Shown here: in pieces, positions 42,467 through 51,200 of the stretch
Layout of the letters: the number at the start of each line of letters is the position of its first letter
How positions within the stretch are numbered: position 1 is the first letter of the stretch
Assembly: GCF_000724625.1 (NCBI RefSeq)
Contig: NZ_CP007139.1
Location: 2,294,001 to 2,358,000, forward strand
Direction: 5' to 3'
DNA from: Fimbriimonas ginsengisoli Gsoil 348
GTDB lineage: Bacteria; Armatimonadota; Fimbriimonadia; Fimbriimonadales; Fimbriimonadaceae
Length of the DNA: 64,000 nucleotides
The notes under the pieces: model-generated
What the model saw: only the letters and a program-made list of their open reading frames with translations
Told to the model about the DNA's origin: nothing
Databases searched by the model: none
Program-made: the position numbers and the translations under genes

Positions 42467-43921
42467 CTACTTCCCCAAATCCCGGAGGATTCTTTCCTCC
42501 GCAAGCTCCGCCGAGATGAGCACCATCGGGAGACCGTTTCCGGGAACGGTGCTAGCGCCGACGAAGTAGACGTTCGGATTCCGGCGGCTGCGGTTGCCGG
42601 GGCGGAAGAAGGCGCTTTGGTTGAAGTGGTGGCTAAGGCCGAAGGCGGCTCCGCGGTCGAGGTTGAGCTCTCCTGCCCAATCGGAAGGGGAGTAGTCGCG
42701 CATCGCCGCGATCCGCGACCGGTCGAATCCAACCTCATATTGCAGCCGCGCGAACGCTCGCTCCCGGAGGGCAGCGGCATCGGCGTCGCTCCAAGGCCGG
42801 TCCAGGTTGGGGCACGGGATGAGCAGGTACAGGTTCTCGTGGCCATCCGGGGCTCGCTCTCGGTCCGAGCGGGCAGAGACGCATGCGTAGAAGGCGGGAT
42901 CGTCTGGGAGCTCGTGGCGGTTGAAGATCGCTTCGAGGTTTCCCTCGAAATCATTGCCAAAGAAGACGTTGTGGTGGAGCAGTTGCGGCAGTTCGCCCTT
43001 GTAGTCGATGTAGACCATGTATGCCGAGCAAGAGTAGCGACGTCGTCCCGCTCGTTTCGGCGAGCCTCCCAACAGCTCACGTTCGGCGTACGGCAGGTCG
43101 GCATTGCAGATCACGGCGTCGCCTTCCACCGTCTCTCCATTCTCAAGCTCCACCCGCCTCCCCTCGATCCGCTTGACCGGCGAGTTGAGGCGGATCTCCG
43201 TTCCGCGGGTTTCGGCGAGCCGCCCGACGGCTCGACAAAGCTCGACCACGCCTCCTTTCGGATACCAAATCCCCTCCCCGTATTCCATGTAAGTGAGCAC
43301 CGCGTACACCCATGGCGCCTCGTAGGGCGAGAGCCCGAGGTACATCGTCTGGAACGAAAAAAGCATCCGGAGCCTCGGGTCGTCCATGTAGCGGGCGATC
43401 CCTTGCGCGAGGTTTCCGAGCATGCGATGCCGCCCCACCAGGCCCAGCGACCGGACGCCGAAGAAGTCCTGCGGACGGTAGAAGTTCTTCCGGACGAAGT
43501 TTGGAATCGAGGCCTCGTAGAGCGCGGCAAGATCGCCGAGCATCCTTGGATAGGCGAGTGCATCTTTCCGGCCGGACATACGCTCGATCTGGTCGATCAT
43601 CCTGGCAACGTTCGGTGTGCCTTCGATCCGGCAGCCGTCGCGATAGAAGACGCGATAGCTGGGGTCGCATAGAGAGATGTCGAGGTGGTCTTCCATCCGC
43701 TCCCCCACATCGGCGAACAGTTTTCGAAACGCGTCGAGCATCATCAGCAGCGTGGGGCCGCCATCGAAGAAGGAGCCTCCCACCTGAACTTCCCGGTTGC
43801 GTCCTCCGATCTGGCCGGTTTTCTCCAGAACGGTAACCTTGTGGCCGAGGTGGGAGAGGCGCAGAGCCGTCGCCAAGCCTCCCAAACCTGCCCCCACCAC
43901 GACGAATCGCTTGCGCGTCAC
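42467..43921 (-). CDS. Phytoene desaturase / CrtI-like FAD oxidoreductase
   Basis: 484 aa from GTG 43921, which places the dinucleotide-binding motif VVVGAGLGGLATALRLSHLGHKVTVLEK at the N-terminus. FFDGGPTLL, WYPKGG and the C-terminal YFVGASTVPGNGLPMVLISAE are CrtI-family blocks. It should desaturate or isomerise a carotenoid or related polyene at the membrane. No phytoene synthase is in the window. Located downstream of and in the same direction as neither partner except the photolyase, so joint photoprotection is only plausible. Confidence 0.85.
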   Translation of the reverse strand: MTRKRFVVVGAGLGGLATALRLSHLGHKVTVLEKTGQIGGRNREVQVGGSFFDGGPTLLMMLDAFRKLFADVGERMEDHLDISLCDPSYRVFYRDGCRIEGTPNVARMIDQIERMSGRKDALAYPRMLGDLAALYEASIPNFVRKNFYRPQDFFGVRSLGLVGRHRMLGNLAQGIARYMDDPRLRMLFSFQTMYLGLSPYEAPWVYAVLTYMEYGEGIWYPKGGVVELCRAVGRLAETRGTEIRLNSPVKRIEGRRVELENGETVEGDAVICNADLPYAERELLGGSPKRAGRRRYSCSAYMVYIDYKGELPQLLHHNVFFGNDFEGNLEAIFNRHELPDDPAFYACVSARSDRERAPDGHENLYLLIPCPNLDRPWSDADAAALRERAFARLQYEVGFDRSRIAAMRDYSPSDWAGELNLDRGAAFGLSHHFNQSAFFRPGNRSRRNPNVYFVGASTVPGNGLPMVLISAELAEERILRDLGK

Positions 43922-44068
43922 GGTGCACTCTACGGGGTTCCTTGACCGCGCATTGCATCGCGCGCTATCCGACCGGGGTACACGTTCGCCATCGTTGCGC
44001 TGATGGCGGCAAGAAAACACGGGCAAGGTTGCGCACATCGGAAGGCCGTTGTAGCCTAGTAGCCGGTC

Positions 44069-44266
44069 ATGAAAGAGAACGAAGTGAGTACGAACGGAAT
44101 TTTCGCGGCAACCTTTGTGGCGCTGGCGGGAACGATCGGCCACTATCTGACTCATGGCCGCCTTTCGAGCTCGCTCGAATGGGTGTGGCTCGGCGTTTTC
44201 GCCGCGGCCCTAATCATCCTGTCCGGAGCCGTCGTAAACTTCGACCCGCGCCGGATCATCAAGTAA
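44069..44266 (+). CDS. Small two-TM membrane protein
   Basis: 65 aa. Two hydrophobic segments (about 10-25, GIFAATFVALAGTIGHY; about 38-56, WVWLGVFAAALIILSGAVV) with a short polar turn. A strong intrinsic terminator follows 20 nt after the stop, supporting an independent small gene. No family recognised. Confidence 0.6.
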   Translation: MKENEVSTNGIFAATFVALAGTIGHYLTHGRLSSSLEWVWLGVFAAALIILSGAVVNFDPRRIIK

Positions 44267-44286
44267 TCCTAACCAGGCACCCCGCC

Positions 44287-44316
44287 AAGCCCCGGCCCGA
44301 AGCCGGGGCTTTTTTT
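44287..44316 (+). terminator. Intrinsic terminator
   Basis: A perfect 10-bp stem AAGCCCCGGC/GCCGGGGCTT with a CCGAA loop and a run of seven T (44310-44316), ending the small membrane protein transcript. Confidence 0.9.
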
Positions 44317-44329
44317 GCGCGGCCTTGCC

Positions 44330-44429
44330 GCGGTTAGCAGTTGGCGGTTCGCGGTTAGCGGTCCGGAAGAGGAGCGGTGCTGGATTTCTCGCTCCCCCAC
44401 CGCCAACCGCCAACTGCTAACCGCCAACC
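44330..44429. repeat. Family D large inverted repeat
   Basis: About 27 bp on the left (GGTTAGCAGTTGGCGGTT core) pairs with CCGCCAACTGCTAACC on the right around a 35-bp centre that holds a second stem GGAGCG/CGCTCC. A single arm recurs at 53339-53366. It lies just upstream of rpsF, possibly in its 5' leader. Confidence 0.65.
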
Positions 44430-44520
44430 AGACCGACGAGGTATTCTGTACGTACCACGGCTCTCTGCTTCGCGCCGGCTTGTCCGCTTGCGAAGTCGCC
44501 TAGCCCAAAGAGACCAAAAA

Positions 44521-44829
44521 ATGGCAAACCGAAAGTACGAACTGTTTTATATTGTGAAGCCGGATTTCTCCGACGCCGACGTTCAGAAGGTCGCCGACCG
44601 GTTCAAGGGAATCGTCGAGACCCACGGCGGCACCGTCGAGAAGGCGGGCAAGTGGGACAAGCGGAAGCTCGCCTACGAGATCAACGGGTTCAAAGAAGGA
44701 AACTACGTCCTCATGAACTTTGAGGCGGAGGCCAAAGTGCCCGCCGAGCTTAGCCGACTTTTGGGAATTTCCGACGACGTAATCCGTCACCGCATCTACA
44801 AGATGGACGACAAACCGGCTAAGGTATAG
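44521..44829 (+). CDS. rpsF: 30S ribosomal protein S6
   Basis: 102 aa. MANRKYELFYIVKPDFSDADVQKVADRFKGIVETHGGTVEKAGKWDKRKLAYEINGFKEGNYVLM is the standard S6 fold that pairs with S18 on the small subunit. It is followed 4 nt later by ssb, the usual rpsF-ssb order, but rpsR is not next. Confidence 0.95.
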   Translation: MANRKYELFYIVKPDFSDADVQKVADRFKGIVETHGGTVEKAGKWDKRKLAYEINGFKEGNYVLMNFEAEAKVPAELSRLLGISDDVIRHRIYKMDDKPAKV

Positions 44830-44833
44830 CCCT

Positions 44834-45277
44834 ATGTCCTCGCTGAATCGCGTCATCCTGATCGGCCGGCTCGTGCGCGACCCTGAGTTGCGCACGACGA
44901 ACACCGGCAAGAGCGTCGTTGAGTTCTCGATCGCCGTCGACAAGCGATTCAAACCGCAGGACCCAAGCCAGCCGACGGCGGATTTCTTCCGCTGCAAGGC
45001 ATGGGATAAGACGGCGGAGTTTGTAAGCAACTACCTCTCCAAAGGCCGGTTGGCCGCGGTCGAGGGGCGCATCGAGACGCGGAAGTTCGTCGACAAAGAG
45101 GGAAACAACCGCGAGATTTTCGAGATCGTCGCCGACAGCGTCCAAGGCCTCGACCGGCCGCGCGACGACGCTCCGGGCAATGCCGGCGGCGGGCAGAGCT
45201 ACGGCGGTGGCGGCGGCCGACCCGCCGGTGGCGCCGCCCCGAGCCCCGATGAGTACGATCCGTTCGCTGACGAGTAA
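44834..45277 (+). CDS. ssb: Single-stranded DNA-binding protein
   Basis: 147 aa. OB fold (LNRVILIGRLVRDPELRTTNTGKSVVEFSIAVD...), a Gly-rich linker (about 115-135) and an acidic tail ending DPFADE, which replaces the usual DDDIPF as the protein-binding tip. It coats ssDNA in replication and repair and recruits partners by the tail. Co-transcribed with rpsF. Confidence 0.95.
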   Translation: MSSLNRVILIGRLVRDPELRTTNTGKSVVEFSIAVDKRFKPQDPSQPTADFFRCKAWDKTAEFVSNYLSKGRLAAVEGRIETRKFVDKEGNNREIFEIVADSVQGLDRPRDDAPGNAGGGQSYGGGGGRPAGGAAPSPDEYDPFADE

Positions 45278-45300
45278 GTCGAGCGAAAAAATGAGAGCGT

Positions 45301-45344
45301 CAGGCGGCAAGTGGGATTCTTCCCACTTGCCGCCTGATGTTTTG
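45301..45344 (+). terminator. Intrinsic terminator after ssb
   Basis: A perfect 16-bp stem (45301-45316 with 45321-45336) and TTCT loop, followed by ATGTTTTG. Strong despite the modest T run. Confidence 0.85.
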
Positions 45345-45378
45345 TCGGTTCGGTGACGCTAAACTTAGGGAGAGAATT

Positions 45379-46431
45379 ATGAATCTGAACGATCGCGCCG
45401 TTGTGACTGAACTCGATCCCAAAGGGATCCTCGCGCTAACCGAAGGATTTCCGGCGCAATGCCGGGAAGCGTTCGAGATCGCGAGTCGCGTGGATGCGCC
45501 GAAGCTGGAAAATCGCCCCGGCGTGGTCGCGTTGGCGGGGATGGGCGGTTCGGGCGCGGGCGGCGACTTCGTCCGGGCGATTTTCGAGGCGCACGGAGGC
45601 GCGCCGTTCATCGTCGTCCGCGACTACGCCGTTCCAAGCTACATCGGCGTTGGCGACGTGGTCTTCTGCGCAAGCTACAGCGGCAACACGGAGGAGACTC
45701 TATCGGCCTACGCCTCCGCAAAGAAATCGGGCGCGCGAATCGTGGCGGTCACCAGCGGCGGAAAGCTTAAGGAGCAGGCGGAAGCCGATGGTTACACCGT
45801 CTACCTGGTGCCCGGCGGCCAGCCGCCCCGTACCGCGCTCGGGTACATGATGGTTCCGGTTTTGGTCGCTTGCCACCGTATGAAGTTGATCCCGGACCCG
45901 GAGATCGAGAAGGCGATCGCGCTGCTGGAGACATGCGGTGAAGATTGGGGGCCGGAGGCGAAAGATAACGATGCCAAGGCGCTCGCCGGAAAGATGCACG
46001 GCGCGTTGCCGATCATTTACGGTCTCGGAAGCTGGCAGGGCTACATCGCCAACCGATGGCGGTGCCAGATCAACGAAAATGCGAAGCATCTCGCTTTCGT
46101 GAACACCTATCCGGAGCTGAACCACAACGAGATCATGGGTTGGGTCGGCGCCACCGGCCAGAGCGTCGGCCGCTACGTCGGCGTCGTGTTGGAAGACGGG
46201 TCCGAGAGCGTTCGCATGAAGGCGCGAGCTCGCGTCACCGAAGGACTCATTGGGGAGACGTGCTCCTTCACCCACGTCCCGGCTTTGGGCGAAACCCTCC
46301 TGGAGAAGATGCTGACGCTCGCCCACTACGGCGACTACGTCTCGGTGTATCTGGCCCGCTTGAACGGCGTGGACCCCGAAGATATCGGCTCGATCAACCG
46401 CCTAAAGGACGAACTCGCCAAGGTCTCGTAG
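45379..46431 (+). CDS. Bifunctional phosphoglucose/phosphomannose isomerase
   Basis: 350 aa from ATG 45379 with GGGAGAG upstream. Two SIS halves: VALAGMGGSGAGGDFVRAIF and CASYSGNTEETLSAYASAK bind the sugar phosphate; a C-terminal half has IIYGLGSWQGYIANRWRCQINENAKHLAFVNTYPELNHNEIMGW with the Glu-His catalytic pair of the PGI/PMI type. It interconverts Fru6P with Glc6P and Man6P, linking glycolysis and surface sugar synthesis. Confidence 0.92.
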   Translation: MNLNDRAVVTELDPKGILALTEGFPAQCREAFEIASRVDAPKLENRPGVVALAGMGGSGAGGDFVRAIFEAHGGAPFIVVRDYAVPSYIGVGDVVFCASYSGNTEETLSAYASAKKSGARIVAVTSGGKLKEQAEADGYTVYLVPGGQPPRTALGYMMVPVLVACHRMKLIPDPEIEKAIALLETCGEDWGPEAKDNDAKALAGKMHGALPIIYGLGSWQGYIANRWRCQINENAKHLAFVNTYPELNHNEIMGWVGATGQSVGRYVGVVLEDGSESVRMKARARVTEGLIGETCSFTHVPALGETLLEKMLTLAHYGDYVSVYLARLNGVDPEDIGSINRLKDELAKVS

Positions 46432-46438
46432 GCCCTTC

Positions 46439-46552
46439 ATGACGCTCACCGAAGCGCAAAAGTGCGAGTTCGTCGAGCGCGGCTTCGTGAAGCTTTCGGG
46501 CCTCTTAGGTGCCCGTTGCCCGGGGATTATGGTCACCAACAAAATAGATTGA
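46439..46552 (+). pseudogene. 5' fragment of a phytanoyl-CoA dioxygenase-type gene
   Basis: Frame of 37 codons. The first 23 residues (TLTEAQKCEFVERGFVKLSGLL) match the N-terminus of PhyH-family 2-oxoglutarate oxygenases. The frame then enters the family C repeat tail (about 46511) and stops. The rest of the enzyme is absent, so the gene was probably cut by the insertion or deletion event that brought the repeat. Confidence 0.55.
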
Positions 46553-46629
46553 CAACACAGATTCACCCGTAGCCCGGGAATTTATCCCCGGTAGAACCTT
46601 GAACCGCGGCTCAAGCCACGGGCTACGGG
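46511..46629. repeat. Family C repeat, inverted relative to 17498
   Basis: The core at 46566-46629 (64 bp) has the same 10-bp inverted ends as 17498-17561 and matches it at 61 positions; the tail to 46511 matches more weakly. It marks the left border of the accessory block. Confidence 0.75.
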
Positions 46630-46642
46630 CATACCGATATTG

Positions 46643-46702
46643 TTCTTGATGACCAGTTTTCTCGGAGGCAGGTTCTTGATGACCAGTTTTCTCGGAGGCA
46701 GG
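46643..46702. repeat. 30-bp exact tandem duplication
   Basis: Positions 46643-46672 and 46673-46702 are identical. It lies between the family C repeat and the 3' end of the TIR gene. Unexplained; perhaps slippage. Confidence 0.8.
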
Positions 46703-46720
46703 TCTGGAGACCGGCGGTCC

Positions 46721-48169
46721 TTAGCGTACGTGCCTGGCCAGATACCGGGCGTACAGGTCGCACGCGAGGTCGACGCCTTGACCGGGAGTTTCTTTGAGGA
46801 CACCGGCGGCGATGAGGCGCTCGACTCCGTCGGCTTCTGCCGGCGGGAGCATCGCGAGCGACGAGCGGACGGCGGCCAGCACCGAGGGGACATGTGAGAC
46901 CGCGATCAGCATCCTTTTGAGATGATCGCCGAACGGTCCGTCGTCCTGGTCGGCGGTTTCCAGCAACGCGCCAAAGGTGAGCTTCTTGGAGGCCAGCACT
47001 TCAAGGGCACGCCGGGTCAAGAACGGCTGGCCGTCGAGCAGGAATTGGAGCGCCTCGATGTCGGAGCGGCGCTCGACCGGCTTGCCGTACTTTTCGTTGA
47101 GGTCCATCGTCTGCTCCACGGTGAAGTTCCGCAGAGAGATCTGTCGGCCGACGTTGAACGGTGATTGATTCAGGTCTCGAATGAAGAGCCGAGCCTCCGT
47201 TGCGTATCCGATTACCACCGTGAATCGCGACCACGGTCCCTTTGGATCGCGCGCCCGGGCGTTGTGCCAAGAGCGGACCAGTCCGAAAAAGTCGCCCGAG
47301 AACGGAGCGGAGAAGACCCGATCGGCTTCGTCCAAGAACCAGACGAACGGCTTCTCCGAGTCCTCCAATAAGGCTCGCAGGAAGTTATCCAGGTTTACCG
47401 AAGGGCCGAAAACTTCCAGCCACTCGCCGGCAAAGTCGTACTTAAACCCGGTCTGGCGAGCGAGCATCGCCGCAAGCAAGCGGGCGAACTGATCTTCGTA
47501 AAAGAACTGCGAAGCGCTCAGGGTCTGGAAATCGGTGGAGGCCTGACGCCATCCCAACTCCTCGACCAGCAAAGCCCCGCGGCCGATGAGGGAAGTCTTC
47601 CCAATCTGACGCGGTCCCTTGACCAAGACGATGCTTTCGTTGTTTCGCAACGCGGCGTCGAACTCTGCGTCCGTCTCTCGCCAGGTGTAAAACGGCGATG
47701 AAGCGGAGACGGCTCCGCCCGCGGGCTCGATCGGAACGACTTTCTTGGGGATGGGAGCCGAGTCTTCGAGGGCGGCCAAAACCTCGGCCACGATCGGTTC
47801 GTCATCCTCCGGACCCTTCCACACTGCGAATTGAAACTCTCCGACCTGGGCCGCCACCGCCCCCTCTAGCTTCGTGTCTGCGCCGATTAATATCGGAAGG
47901 ATTTTCGGTTTGCCGGTCTTACGGAACTGATCGGTTGCCGTCTCGATCTCGTACTCAAGCATTTCGCTCTTCCAAGCCGACTCGGAAAGGAGGACGACGA
48001 GGGCGTCCGCAGTTCGAATCGTCTGCTCGATCGCCTTCGCCCACTCGACGCCGATCTTGAGGTGGCGATCGACGAAAACCGGGTGGCCGGCATCCCGAAG
48101 CGATTGCTCTAAAAGCGCCAGCAGATGATCGTCTGGTTGCGCGTTGCGCTTGTACAGCAAAACTACCAT
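46721..48169 (-). CDS. TIR domain - AAA-like ATPase fusion
   Basis: 482 aa. Residues 1-135 are a TIR domain: VVLLYKRNAQPDDHLLALLEQSLRDAGHPVFVDR, ADALVVLLSESAW, and EMLEYEIETA, where Glu74 aligns with the NADase Glu. Residues about 155-480 are an AAA_35-like ATPase with P-loop GPRQIGKTS (185-193), Walker B PFVWFLDEAD (274-283) and RQISLRNFTVEQTM. The same module is in the gene 55 bp upstream, so both probably interact. Likely role: nucleotide-dependent TIR effector or scaffold; NAD cleavage is inference. No membrane segment seen. Confidence 0.8.
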   Translation of the reverse strand: MVVLLYKRNAQPDDHLLALLEQSLRDAGHPVFVDRHLKIGVEWAKAIEQTIRTADALVVLLSESAWKSEMLEYEIETATDQFRKTGKPKILPILIGADTKLEGAVAAQVGEFQFAVWKGPEDDEPIVAEVLAALEDSAPIPKKVVPIEPAGGAVSASSPFYTWRETDAEFDAALRNNESIVLVKGPRQIGKTSLIGRGALLVEELGWRQASTDFQTLSASQFFYEDQFARLLAAMLARQTGFKYDFAGEWLEVFGPSVNLDNFLRALLEDSEKPFVWFLDEADRVFSAPFSGDFFGLVRSWHNARARDPKGPWSRFTVVIGYATEARLFIRDLNQSPFNVGRQISLRNFTVEQTMDLNEKYGKPVERRSDIEALQFLLDGQPFLTRRALEVLASKKLTFGALLETADQDDGPFGDHLKRMLIAVSHVPSVLAAVRSSLAMLPPAEADGVERLIAAGVLKETPGQGVDLACDLYARYLARHVR

Positions 48170-48223
48170 GGGGTCGGGAGGATGCTAGCACGATTGCCGA
48201 TCTTCTGCAAATCTCCCCGGCGA

Positions 48224-51200
48224 CTACCGTCGTACGTCTTTCAGGCTAGAAGCGCTAACCGGGACGCGACAAGAGGGATCTCGCTCGCTGGATTCCCATG
48301 CCCGGATCTTGCCGTCTTCGCAAGCGGCCACCACTTTCTTCCCATCCGCGGTAAAGAGAATGGATCGAACGGACCCGTTCGAGGCCTTCATGTCGGCGAG
48401 CTGAACGCCCGTAACGGCATCCCATAGCTGCCAAGACCCGCCATCGTTGGCGGTCACCACACGTTTGCCGTCGGGAGATAGATCGGCGCCGCCGATCCGT
48501 TGGGCGACGTTCCCCTGGAACTCCATTTTTTCGGTGAGGGAGGCCATGTCCCAAAGCACCGCCCGCCCATCGGCGCCGCAGGTGAAGAAGCTCTTTCCGT
48601 CGGCGGAGAAGGTCAAATTGGTGATGCGGAGGTTGTGTCGCTCCAACCTGGCCCTGACCTTGCCGGTATGGGCGTCCAGAACGAGCAGAGCCGCCGCTCC
48701 CACGAAGGCAAAGACGGAGTCTCCCCTCGGCGAGACCCAGAGCCCGTTACGCCAGCCCTCGGCATGGTATTTCCAAAGCACTTCGCCGGTTTCACCCGAG
48801 ATGCCCAAGATATCGCTCGTTTGCGGCATCAAAATCGCGAACACGTCCCGAGCGATTCCGCCGGAAAAATTGATCGGAACCATCGGTAAACGAATCGGCT
48901 TTGCGTCGCTAAAGGGATCGGTAAAGATCGTCGCTTGGGCTGCGCCCTTCGTGTACTCCACTTGCCATCGGCCGTTGTACGTGTAGCCGCGAAAATGGGC
49001 CGGAGCGGGCGATAGTCGGCCTTGCACCAAGCCCGGGTCGGAGAATCGGAGGAGGCCACGGGGCGAGACCTGAAAGACGGCGAGGTTATTTTGGCCGTTG
49101 CGGCCGATTCGGTCTCCTTGGCCTAATATTCGAGGACCCACTGAGTTTCGGAGATCGAAGAGCCGTACCGACGCGGACGCCGCTACGATTTCTGAACTGG
49201 AAGCGGTCCCCGAAAGATTCCATATGTTGAGGATCGTCCCCAGTGGGTTGCCGGTTGGAAACTCTTCGACGATCGCCTTGCCCGTGCGGTCGAGGGTGAC
49301 GACCTTTTGTTCTCCGTCCGAGAAGCAGCCAGCGGTCCGGGTTTCGCCAGGGGACCAGAGGCGCCGGTAGATCGTTTCGTGGCGATCGACGTCACGACCT
49401 ATCGTCCCCGACTTGCCGTCCCCGTAAAGCAAGTATTTCCCTGAGTCGGACAGGTCGTAGAACGCGCCGCTGTCCTCGAGGGTGAAGCGATCCACCTCCC
49501 GGTGAGACGACGGCTCCATCACCACGACGTTGCGAAGGCCGGCTTTGCCGGCTCCGCGTCCGGGGGTGATCAGAACTCGGCTTCCATCTCGCGAGAAAGC
49601 CACTGGGAGTTCGATGGAAAGCCCCGGTCCCCCCCAACAAAAGGTTTGGTGACCGGTGGTCAGATTCCACAGATCGACCCTCCCGCCGGGAACTTTGTTA
49701 GGAAGCTCTTCCAGGGTGAGGACGATGTCCGAATTCGGGCGAGTCTCAAGGGTCGAGATCCTGCCGTCCGGATTTCCAATCCGCCTCAGTTCCTTGCGCG
49801 ATATCAGATCGACCACGGGCGCCGGAGTGACTTGCGTATCGACAGTTAGGAAGCCGGTCTTGGTGGCGACCACTTGCTGGGTCGGCGTTAAATTTCTCGT
49901 GCAAATCGTCCGCTTAGACGTCCGGTCGATGACCGTCGCCGTCATGGTCACGTCGTCGGTCAGGCAGATGAGTCGGCCGTCCCACGTGAGATAGCCGTTC
50001 TCCCGCTTGCCCGGGGCTCGGTAGTCGAGGGTGTACTCCTCCTTCGCATCGTGGAGGCGCTTCATCCAGAGTCCCCATTCGATGCTCCGGTAAGGGCTGT
50101 TTTTCGTACGTTCCAGGATCTGTGCGATCCGCGGGGTGTCTCCGTTTTCCTCGAAGAGGCGGAGATTATTCATGTCCGCGATGTACAGCTCTCGGTCGAG
50201 GGCGACGGTTGCGGCTTCGGCCCTGCGTTGCGAGGTCCAGGCGAAGATTCCGAACGCGGCCACGGTTGCCAGAACCGCGGCGTAGGCGGCGGTGGCGCGA
50301 ATGATTCCCCGGCGGAACGACTGTTGCAGCCGCAGCAACTCTTGCCCCGGCATGTTTTCTTGGATCCACTCCGCATCGAACACCCGCTGGTAGATCCGGT
50401 TTCTCGGGCGAAGCCGCATGCCGTCGGACCGGACCAAACCCGAGAGCTTGAGGAGGCTCGCCACCCGGTTTGCCTCGTCGTCGGTCACCGGTTTACCCTT
50501 GAGCGCGCGGGCGTACGCGGAAAGAAGGTCGGCTCGGAACCGTTCGGGGTCCGGCTCGGCAAAGCCGGCATTCAGAGCCCGATTCGCAACATCCGCCAGG
50601 TTGACGTTTCGATCGCGAGCCTTGGGCCCGAAGAGCTCCTTTTCGATCAAGTCGTCCACTTGCTTGGACGTTTGGATCGCGGGATCGGCCGCGATAGCGG
50701 CGCATAGGCTCTGGCTAAGGAACGGATGGCCTCCGGTCCAGTAGTGGACGCGCTCGATGAGCGTATCCCCGTTCGGGCCGAGCGCGCTTGCTAGCCTGCG
50801 CATCTCCTCGACCGTAAAATCCCGTAGGTAAACCCGCTCGCCGATGTTGAACGGCGTCGTCGTAGGGTTCCTAATCAGGTCGCTGGGCACCGCGACGCCG
50901 AGGATGCAGAAGGTCAGCCTTTGGAACGCGGGATCTTGCACGCGACGATTGAAACACTCCCGGATCCCGGCGAAGAATTCGTCGGTGTCGAAGGGAAGGT
51001 TGCGTGTGGCGTCGATCTCGTCGATGCAGAGAACGATCGGCTGTTCGACCTTTTCGAGGACCACCTCGCGGAGCGCGCCGAAAAAGCGTCGCATCGGCCC
51101 GAATTCGGACTTTGCCTTCCAATAGGCCAGGATCTCGGCTCTGAGTCCGAGAACCCGTCCAAGCTCCGCCGCCATGCCGATGTACCACTGGTCGGGCGTC

